NCBI GenBank assembly: GCA_937888775.1
Contig: CALAQT010000504.1
Span: 1-16,267 of the forward strand
DNA from: an uncultured Actinomycetes bacterium
GTDB lineage: Bacteria > Actinomycetota > Thermoleophilia > Solirubrobacterales > Solirubrobacteraceae
Direction of reading: 5' to 3'
Length of the DNA: 16,267 nt
In this document: one piece after another, positions 1-6,343 of the stretch
Numbering within the stretch: the stretch's first letter is position 1
Layout of the letters: every line of letters begins with the position of its first letter
Made by a program: the position numbers and the translations under genes
The notes under the pieces: generated by a model
Database searches by the model: none
Told to the model about the DNA's origin: nothing
The model's input: the letters and a program-made list of their open reading frames with translations, nothing else

Positions 1-1081
1 GCTGGTTGGAGGCGCTGATGAACACCATCTCCACCGCCAGCACGCGTCCCCGCAGCCGATCGGGGGTGGCGAGCGCCACCGTGGTCGAGCGGATGTTCAT
101 GCTGTAGAGGTCGACGAACCCGCCGACGGCCAGCGCGACGAACGAGAGCAGGTAGACGCGGGAGAGCCCGAACACGACGATGCTGGCGCCGTACAGTCCG
201 ACGACTCTCAGCAGAGTACGGCCGGCGCGGCCGCCGATCGGCCTCCGGGTGACGATCGCGGCGCCCAGCAGCGCGCCGATCGCCGGCGCCGCCCGCAGGA
301 TCCCCAGTCCGGTGGGCCCGACGTGCAGGATCGAGCGCGCAAAAACGGGCAGCAGCGCCACGGCGCCTCCGAACAGCACCGCCAGCAGGTCGAGCAGGAT
401 CGCCCCCAGCAGGATCTGCGTGCGCCCTACGAACCGCAGCCCCTCCAGCACGCTCTCCAGCCCGGGCGCGGTCGGGGACGGCGCACTCGTCGCCTCGGCC
501 GCGGGACCCGGGTGCATCGCCGTCACGCAGATCGCGGCGAGCACGCACGCGGTTGCGGCCAGCGAGTAGACCAGCACGGGTGAGGTTCCGTACAGCAGCC
601 CGCCGAGGGCGGGCCCCACCACCTGTGCCGACGTGGCGGCGATCGAGCGCAGCGTCATCGCGCTGGGCAGCAGTTCGGGCCCGACCAGCGTCGGCGGCAT
701 CGCTCGCGCGGCCGGCGTTCCGAGCGCCATCGCGGTGCCGGCGCCGGCCGCCAGGGCCAGATACGGCCCGACCGAGGTGTCCCCGGAGCCGCTCAGCACC
801 GCCAGGCCAGCGCCCACGCCGGCCCCGAGCAACAGCGATGCGGCGAACACGAGCCGACGTGGCAGCCGATCGGCGAGCTGTCCGGCGGGGAGGGCAAGCA
901 CGAACATCGGGATGAATTCGGCCAGTCCGATCCAACCCAGATCAAGCGTGCTGCGATGCTGCGAGTACACCTCCCAGCCGATGGCCACCTCGAGCATCTG
1001 CAGGCTGATGCCCATCCCCAGCAACGCCAGCCACAGCAGCCGGAAGTCGCGCTCTTCCAGGGCGGGCCCGAGCCGTCTCAC
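1..1081 (-). CDS. MFS exporter (MFS_3 / EntS-like), C-terminus cut by window edge
   Basis: This is a membrane transporter of the major facilitator superfamily, most like the EntS/MFS_3 group of proton-driven exporters; the substrate cannot be read from sequence. About 360 residues are present, and roughly 50 C-terminal residues are probably missing beyond base 1. The N-terminus has the typical short cytoplasmic lead (PALEERDFRLLWLALLG), followed by alternating hydrophobic segments. The loop 2-3 signature AGQLADRLPRR lies at about residues 66-76, and the related segment ATPDRLRGRVLAV lies near the left edge. The GTG start at 1081-1079 overlaps the TGA stop of the upstream SRPBCC frame (GTGA), which implies translational coupling. 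It is the last visible gene of a minus-strand operon led by the SDR gene. The family call is firm, the substrate unknown. Confidence 0.88.
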   Translation of the reverse strand, partial: MRRLGPALEERDFRLLWLALLGMGISLQMLEVAIGWEVYSQHRSTLDLGWIGLAEFIPMFVLALPAGQLADRLPRRLVFAASLLLGAGVGAGLAVLSGSGDTSVGPYLALAAGAGTAMALGTPAARAMPPTLVGPELLPSAMTLRSIAATSAQVVGPALGGLLYGTSPVLVYSLAATACVLAAICVTAMHPGPAAEATSAPSPTAPGLESVLEGLRFVGRTQILLGAILLDLLAVLFGGAVALLPVFARSILHVGPTGLGILRAAPAIGALLGAAIVTRRPIGGRAGRTLLRVVGLYGASIVVFGLSRVYLLSFVALAVGGFVDLYSMNIRSTTVALATPDRLRGRVLAVEMVFISASNQ

Positions 1082-1630
1082 GGGGACGGCCGGCGCGTGG
1101 TCTCGTAGGTGTGCTCGGCGAGCCCTTTGAGGTTGAGCAGTTGCCGGCGCATCATCACCAGGTCCCCGGGCGCCAGCAGCAGGCGCAGCAATGGGCCGTG
1201 CAGCGCGCGGGCCGGGTATGCGACGATCAGCTTGACGACGATGCGCGAGCGCCGATCGGTGACTGGGGCGGCCCGGTAGGTGCATGCGATCCGCCCGAAC
1301 AGGCGACTGGCGGTTCCCATGGTCAACGACTCACGGCTCGAACTCGATCAGCCGGAAGATCGTCTGCATGCGCTGGCCCGGAGCCAGCTGATCCAGGCCG
1401 GCGGTGACTGTCTGCGGGCTGCGGCGTCCCCGATTGTCAAGCTTGTCGTAGCTGTAGGGCGCCGCCCGCAGCTGGCACAGCCAGCGGAAGGTCATGGCGG
1501 CCGGCGCATCGACGTCGAGCGCCCTGAACATCATCTGGTCGGCATCGGTCACCAGGCGGTCGCACGGGTAGTCCCGCGCGCGGTCGCTGGCGGTCGATCC
1601 CCAGTCCGACACGACTGACGGCCAGTTCAT
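1078..1630 (-). pseudogene. SRPBCC (START/polyketide-cyclase fold) protein, split by a one-base frameshift
   Basis: The first part starts at ATG 1630, with AGGA about 8 bases upstream. It encodes MNWPSVVSDWGSTASDRARD and ends in RLIEFEP before a TGA at 1333-1331. The next frame continues without a gap as ESLTMGTASRLFGRIACTYRA through VVKLIVAYPARAL to LVMMRRQLLNLKGLAEHTYE, ending at 1078. Adding one base near 1334 joins the halves into one protein of about 183 residues. That is the usual size of the actinobacterial SRPBCC family, in which the motif near GDLVMMRRQLLNLK forms the C-terminal helix. Members bind hydrophobic ligands; a specific role is not evident. The gene lies 35 bp after the SDR gene and its stop overlaps the MFS start. 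Either this is a real lesion or one base was lost in sequencing. A programmed shift is unlikely, as no slippery site is evident. Confidence 0.75.
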
Positions 1631-1665
1631 CGCTTCGTCCTGCCAGCCTTTCCGCTCGGGCGCGG

Positions 1666-2403
1666 CTAGACGCTTCTGGTCGCGCCGCCGTCCACCAGCA
1701 GCGTGGTGCCGGTGATGTAAGCGGCCGGGTCCGAGCATAGAAATGCGGCCGCCGCGGCGAACTCTCCCACCGTGCCAAGGCGCCCGGCAGGCACGTCTCT
1801 CAGGCGGTCGGGACGGTCGGCTCCCAGCTCTCGGGCGCGATCGGTGGCGATCACCCCCGGCAGCAGCGAGTTGACGGTCACCCCGTCGCCGGCCACCTGA
1901 CGCGCGATCGTCTTGAGTGCCGCCAGCAGCCCGGCGCGATGAGCGGCGCTGAGCACCAGCACCGGGCTGGGCTCGCGCACCACGCTGGAGGACAGCGACA
2001 GGATGCGCCCCCAGCCGCGCGCGCGCATGCCGGGCATCACCGCCTCCACCAGCGCCAGGGCACCCAGCAGCAACAGCTCATACGCCGCTCGCCACTGCTC
2101 GTGGCCGAAGGACAGGGCGTCGGGCGAGGCGGGGGGGCCGCCGCTGTTGGTGACGAGGATCTCGATCGGTCCCAGCAGCTGCTCGACGCCGGCGATCAGC
2201 TTCGCTGCCCCATCGGCGTCGGCGGTGTCGTGTACGAACCCCTGCGCGCCGATCCGCGCCGCCGTCGCCTCGATCCGCTCACGCGAACGCGAGCTGATCG
2301 CCACCGTGGCTCCCTCCCGGGCGAGCGCATCGGCGACACCGAGGCCGAGTCCTTTGGAGGCGCCGGTGACCAGCGTGACCTTGCCGCTTATCCCGAGATC
2401 CAT
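1666..2403 (-). CDS. SDR family oxidoreductase with atypical catalytic motif
   Basis: A 245-residue short-chain dehydrogenase/reductase of the FabG-like classical size. The Rossmann cofactor motif TGASKGLG is at residues 13-20, NSGG at 86-89 replaces the usual NNAG, the SLSSS segment at 136-140 holds the catalytic-serine position, and the C-terminus ends in GTTLLVDGG. The canonical YxxxK is absent: the aligned segment reads LVLSAAHRAG (149-158), giving SxxxR (S152, R156). From memory, a subgroup of FabG-like SDRs carries this LSxxxRAG form, so it is probably a family trait rather than damage; its substrate is unknown. I chose ATG 2403 because the fold begins at once (MDLGISGKVTLVTGAS) and AGGA lies 9 bases upstream. 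It is the first gene of the SDR-SRPBCC-MFS operon and is divergent from the VOC gene at 2483. Confidence 0.9.
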   Translation of the reverse strand: MDLGISGKVTLVTGASKGLGLGVADALAREGATVAISSRSRERIEATAARIGAQGFVHDTADADGAAKLIAGVEQLLGPIEILVTNSGGPPASPDALSFGHEQWRAAYELLLLGALALVEAVMPGMRARGWGRILSLSSSVVREPSPVLVLSAAHRAGLLAALKTIARQVAGDGVTVNSLLPGVIATDRARELGADRPDRLRDVPAGRLGTVGEFAAAAAFLCSDPAAYITGTTLLVDGGATRSV

Positions 2404-2482
2404 CCGGGGCGATCCTAGTGCACCGCAGCGGCGGTCTCGGTAAGGGCTCGCACCGGCCCGGGCACTGCTACGTTGACCGCCG

Positions 2483-3211
2483 ATGCCGCAACCTGAACTG
2501 CGGATCGCCCACGTTGAGCTCCAGGTGCCGGGCACTGCGATGGACGCGCTGGCCCGGTTCTACGGCGAAGAGTTGGGCTTGCCTGGCGAGCATCGCCGTC
2601 ACGCGCTGAGCGTCGCCGTCGGCGGCGCCGAGCTCGTGTTCACCCCAGCCGCCGGTGACGCGCGGCCCTTCTATCACTTTGCCCTGCTGGTGCCCGGCGA
2701 CCGCTTCGACGCCGCACGTTCGTGGATCGCCCGCCACACCCAGCTGCTCGCCGGCGAGGACGGCGCTGCGGTGTTCGACTTCGCCGACTGGAACGCCGAG
2801 GCGTGCTACTTCCACGACCCGGCCGCGAACATCGTCGAGCTGATCGCCCACCACGGAGTCGGCGATCGTCCGCAGGAAACCGGCGGGTTCTGCGCTACCG
2901 AGCTGATTGGCATCTCCGAGCTGGGCATCGTGGTCGCCAACCCGGCTAGCGCGGCCGAGGTGCTGCACCGCGAGCTCGGCCTGGCGCTGTGGTCCGGTGC
3001 GGTGGATGACACCGGCGGTCTGGGGTTCGTCGGCCGCCAAGCGCACACGCTGATCCTCACCGGCGCGGGCCGAGGGTGGCTTCCCACCGGACGTCCCGCC
3101 GAGCGCCACCCCGTCGCGGTGACGATCACCGGTGGGTGGGAGCAGGCGACCGAGCCAGTGCAGCTAGCCGCTGCGCCGAACCCGATCCTTGTCCGCTGTG
3201 CCCGCGGGTGA
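2483..3211 (+). CDS. Two-domain VOC family (glyoxalase/dioxygenase fold) protein
   Basis: A 242-residue protein with two vicinal-oxygen-chelate modules. Module one (about 6-124) begins IAHVELQVPG and closes with YFHDPAANIVELIAHH. His10, His65 (YHFALLVP) and Glu119 (NIVELI) sit where metal ligands usually lie. Module two starts near 141 (LIGISELGIVVANP) and contains the typical ELGLALW segment, but its ligand set is less clear. Members include glyoxalases, ring-cleavage dioxygenases and resistance proteins; no specific activity can be assigned. ATG 2483 has no good Shine-Dalgarno. A TACGTT sequence 9 bases upstream resembles a -10 box, so leaderless expression is possible. The 79-bp gap to the divergent SDR gene must hold both promoters. 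The 3' end overlaps the convergent VOC gene by 48 bp. Confidence 0.85.
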   Translation: MPQPELRIAHVELQVPGTAMDALARFYGEELGLPGEHRRHALSVAVGGAELVFTPAAGDARPFYHFALLVPGDRFDAARSWIARHTQLLAGEDGAAVFDFADWNAEACYFHDPAANIVELIAHHGVGDRPQETGGFCATELIGISELGIVVANPASAAEVLHRELGLALWSGAVDDTGGLGFVGRQAHTLILTGAGRGWLPTGRPAERHPVAVTITGGWEQATEPVQLAAAPNPILVRCARG

Positions 3212-3630
3212 GCCCGGGGGCCATTGCACCAACGGCTCGCCGATCTCCCAGTTGTGCCCGAACGGGTCCTTGATCCGCCCGATCAGCCAGCCGTGCTCCT
3301 CGTGCACCGCTGAGACCAGTTCGGCTCCCAGCGTCACCGACCGCTCCACCACGGCCTGCGGATCGGCGACGATTAGCAGCAGGCGCACCGTGCACCCCCC
3401 AGCGACTCGGGACTGAAGTTGCCGTTCTCCGGTGACTCGTCGGCGACCCAGAACGATGCGTCGCCGACTGCCAGCTGGGCGACGACGGTCTCGTGCTCGT
3501 CGGTCCCGCCGACGCGATAGAGCTCCACCGCGGCGAAGGCGGCCTGATAGAAGGCGATCGCTTCGCGGCCCCGCCTCACCGACAGCTCTGGTGCGATGCT
3601 GCGCTGCGCAGTTGTGCTCGGATCGGTCAA
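3164..3630 (-). pseudogene. Single-domain VOC (PhnB/glyoxalase-like) protein, frameshifted in a G run
   Basis: The first part starts at TTG 3630, the first possible start after an in-frame TGA 9 bases upstream. It reads SIAPELSVRRGREAIAFYQA through to FSPESLGG. The frame then changes at a run of six G (complement of 3395-3400) and the second part continues as TVRLLLIVADPQAVVERSVT, then IKDPFGHNWEIGEP, to a stop at 3164. One extra G gives LGGCTVRLLLIV, a perfect family join of about 155 residues, the normal length of PhnB-like VOC proteins. The DPFGHNWEIGE C-terminal strand is diagnostic. The function of this fold member is unknown. It lies tail to tail with, and overlaps, the two-domain VOC gene. 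The lesion in a homopolymer may be a base-calling error or a true slippage mutation. Confidence 0.75.
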
Positions 3631-3685
3631 GTCCTCAGCTCACTCTCTCGGCTCCGGCCGACAGTCTAGGTCGCCCTCACCGGTT

Positions 3686-3709
3686 CGCTCCGACACTGAG
3701 TGGGGAGCG
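3686..3709 (-). terminator. Hairpin just downstream of the PBP pseudogene
   Basis: CGCTCC (3686-3691) pairs with GGAGCG (3704-3709), and the 12-base loop contains a further CAC/GTG pairing. It starts directly after the PBP stop codon on the minus strand. No clear U-run follows, so this is a candidate GC-rich terminator only. Confidence 0.4.
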
Positions 3710-5442
3710 CTAAGCCCCGGCGTCGAGTGAGTCCAAGAACCGGCCGATGATCGGGCCGTCGGTCGGGCCGCCGTTGGTGGCTCCGGTGTTCTGGATCCCG
3801 ATCGCGAAGGCGATGTCCCGGTCATAGCCCGTCAGCCATGCGTCGGTGCGCAGCGTGCCGCCTGAGCTGTACTGGGCGGTGCCCACCTTGGCGTGGGTCC
3901 CGGCCGGCAGTCCGGTGCCTACGGCGGTCCCGGCGGCCACGACCTGGCCAATTGCCGTGGCGGCCGGCGAGGTCCGGCTGGTCGGCGGCGGGACCTCGGC
4001 CGCGAACGCGGGCAGCCCCTGGCTGCGGCGTCCGGTCCAGGCCGTAGCGGTCGGCTGCCGCGGTGAAGTCGGCCGCGTTGAGGTGAGCCGTGGCCAGCGA
4101 GATGAAGGTCGTGTTGCAGGACTCGATGAAACCCTGGCCAACGGTCTGCACGGGGCCGTCGCCCTCGGCGTTGCGGAACACCTCACCGTCGATGGTGAGG
4201 CTCGGCGCGCAGCGGGCGGGCGAGTCAGGTGACAGCCCTGCGCGATCAGCGCGGTGGTCGTGATCACCTTAAAGGTGGTGCCCGGCGGATACTCGCCCTC
4301 CAGCGCCTGGTCGTAGGCGTAGCCAGGCGGATCACTGACCGCGGCCAGGATCTGACCGGTGGAGGCCCTGGTCGCCACGAGCGCGGCGGGGTGGGTCTCC
4401 CCGCCCAACGCGGCCTCGGCAGCGCGCTGGACGACTGGGTCGAGGCTGGTGCTCAAGGGCCGCCCCGGGATGATCGGGAAAGCTGGCTAGCCTGGCGACC
4501 GTCGCGCCGTGCGGATCGAGCACCGTGATGCTGGTCCCCGGACTGCCGGCCAGGCGGCACTCGTAGGCCTGCTCCAGGCCAGCCTGCCCCACGACGCTGG
4601 CGGCGTCATAGGGTGCTCCCAGATGCTGCAGCTGCTCGGCGGTGATCGGCCCCACGGAGCCCACCACGTGCGCCGCCAACTGTTGCGTCAGCGCGCTGCG
4701 GACGCTGGTCAGCTCGAACTGGGTTCCGGGAACGCTGTAGACGTTGGCCGACCCCGGCTGGGCCTTGAGCTGCTCGTAGCGGGCCTTGGAGACCGCAAAG
4801 ACCGGGTCGAAGTAGTCCGGATGGGCCTTGGCCTGGGCCAGCGCCTGGCTAACCTCGGCTGCGCTGGCGCTGGCGCTGGCGCTGGCGCCGGCGGCCAGCA
4901 GGTCGCTGGTAACCGCTTGGCGCTCCTTGATCCGGCTGGCGACGAGCCCCACGGTGACCTGCTGACGCTGGATCGTCAGCAGTTCACCGCCGCCGCCGGT
5001 GATCGCCGCACGTGGTGCCCAGACGCTGCTCCGAACCAGGCGGTCGCCGGCGTGCGGGGAGGGGTTGATCGTTGCCGGCGACCAGCTCACCAGCCAATCT
5101 CCGCCGTCATCGACCAGCCTGACCGTCGTCGTCGGGCTCCAGGTCCCGACTCCCGACAGTCACAGCTGCTCGGTAACGGCCGCTGCGGAGCTGGACCCCG
5201 ACCGCGCCACGCGGCCGGCGGCGAAGCGGGGATCCGGCACGCCCAGGCGTTCAGTGCGCCCGCGTTGGCCGCGGCGAAGTCTGCGGGCGGGTCGTGCACG
5301 AGCTTGGCCATCGCCGCCCAGTTGCGGTCCGACCACGCCACGGGAACGCATGCAGAGTTCTCTGCGGTGTCGACGATGACCCGCCGCATGAGGCCGGTCC
5401 GAGACACGCGAGCGCCAGCAGTGCCACGGCGGTCGACCGCAA
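3710..5442 (-). pseudogene. Penicillin-binding protein with NTF2-like (MecA_N) domain, multiply frameshifted
   Basis: The remnant is co-linear with transpeptidases of the MecA_N type, about 575 codons. A lipoprotein-like signal (ALLALACLGPASCGG) precedes a MecA_N domain (AWSDRNWAAMAKLVHDPPAD; later DWLVSWSPATINP), a dimerisation domain (to about 4480) and a transpeptidase domain (4456-3712). The reading frame must change near 5341, 5247, 4465, 4227 and 4018, and a TGA stop lies at 5162-5160. Two shifts fall at runs of four G. The active-site SxxK motif reads PPGTTFK (Thr for the Ser nucleophile, codon 4279-4277) and KTG reads KVGTA (Val codon 3886-3884). Only SxN is intact (SCN). The start is uncertain: TTG 5442 is the first conventional one, but AAGGAG lies 9 bases before a CTG further upstream. 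A cell-wall cross-linking role is lost unless most lesions are sequencing errors. Confidence 0.85.
4861..4890. repeat. GCGCTG hexanucleotide repeat inside the PBP remnant
   Basis: Four perfect GCGCTG units followed by GCGCCG. On the minus strand they encode the ASASASA stretch of the PBP dimerisation domain. A repeat of this kind is prone to in-frame slippage. Confidence 0.7.
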
Positions 5443-5572
5443 TCGCCGTGGCTGCTTCAGCTTGCCTGGCTCCTTGTGCCGCAGACCCGCACGAACGCGA
5501 GGTCAGATCACCGCATAAGCTCGCCGCATGCCTGCCCTTCGATCAGCAGCCCAGGCCGGCTAGGAAGAGCCC

Positions 5573-6253
5573 GTGCACACCACGAGCACGCTGCGCAGCG
5601 CCGACTTTGAGATCACGGCCGACGGCCGGCCGGGCGACATCGAGACGCTGCTTCCCGGATTCACCGAGCAGGACCGGCTGGCGATCGTGGTTGCCAGCGA
5701 CCACGGCGCCGCCGGCGCGAGCACCCTGATTCTCGCTGCGGTGACCGCGTTCTATGACCGCCTGCGAATTGGCGGCGCGCCGTTCTTCGCCTATGCCGAC
5801 TACTTCACCTTTGCGCTCGCCCGCCCGCGCGGATGCCACCGCAAGCTCGAGATCTATCCAAGCCATAAGGAGGTGGTGGTCGCCGATGATCCGGAGCAGA
5901 TCCTGCGTGCGATCAACGACCGCGCAATCACGCGGCTGCTGGTGCCAGACGGCCTCGTGGGCGCGCCCGCGTACGCACGTGAGACGCTGGACAGCGCCCG
6001 GCGCCGCATCCGCACGGCGCTGCTGTACTCGGCCACGGGACGCGTTCCGGGGGCGGACGTGAGCATCATGGGCACCCAGGTGACCGAGTCCTACGTGTCG
6101 GCGTTGCTCGACAGCACTGAAGCCACGGCGTCCGAGGTTGGGGTCAGTGTGCGAGCGGGCCGCCAGTGTCTGCTTGAGGACGGGCGTCCGGTGGAGACCT
6201 TCAGGCGAATCGGGCTCGAGGATGCTCTGCGTCGACTGGCCGCCCACCGCTAG
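5573..6253 (+). CDS. Conserved-looking hypothetical protein, 226 aa
   Basis: I do not recognise this family. The GTG start at 5573 has AGGAAGAG 5 to 12 bases upstream. The protein is soluble, with no signal peptide or membrane helix. It seems to be alpha/beta: hydrophobic strands RLAIVVASDHGAAGAS (35-50) and TRLLVPDGLVGAPAY (120-134) alternate with amphipathic helices. Polar residues that may matter are D43/H44, an aromatic segment FFAYADYFTF (71-80), then CHRKLEIYPSHKEVVV (88-103). The N-terminus (residues 11-36) looks like a short separate element. It is the first plus-strand gene after the PBP remnant, with 130 bp between their divergent starts, and it precedes nhaA by 90 bp. Codon use is like its neighbours, and the frame is open throughout, which supports a real gene. 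Confidence 0.75.
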   Translation: MHTTSTLRSADFEITADGRPGDIETLLPGFTEQDRLAIVVASDHGAAGASTLILAAVTAFYDRLRIGGAPFFAYADYFTFALARPRGCHRKLEIYPSHKEVVVADDPEQILRAINDRAITRLLVPDGLVGAPAYARETLDSARRRIRTALLYSATGRVPGADVSIMGTQVTESYVSALLDSTEATASEVGVSVRAGRQCLLEDGRPVETFRRIGLEDALRRLAAHR

Positions 6254-6256
6254 GAC

Positions 6257-6275
6257 GTCAGGACCGTCGCCTGAC
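6257..6275 (+). terminator. Short hairpin between the hypothetical gene and nhaA
   Basis: GTCAGG and CCTGAC form a 6-bp stem with a 7-base loop, 4 bases after the stop of the hypothetical gene. No T-run follows. It could be a weak terminator or a processing signal. Confidence 0.3.
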
Positions 6276-6343
6276 ACGGGCCTCGAGGTCGCGATGATCG
6301 AGTCCGGAAGTCCGAACGCAGCGCGCTCGCGCCACACTTCCTG

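Noticed and set aside
1324..1336. Programmed ribosomal frameshift in the SRPBCC gene
   Set aside because: No slippery heptamer, no stimulatory structure evident, and single-base lesions of the same kind occur in unrelated genes nearby.
4509..5729. 406-aa plus-strand open frame opposite the PBP remnant
   Set aside because: Low-complexity Gly/Ala/Arg content, no motifs, and it crosses the start of the real gene at 5573. The minus-strand PBP blocks explain this DNA.
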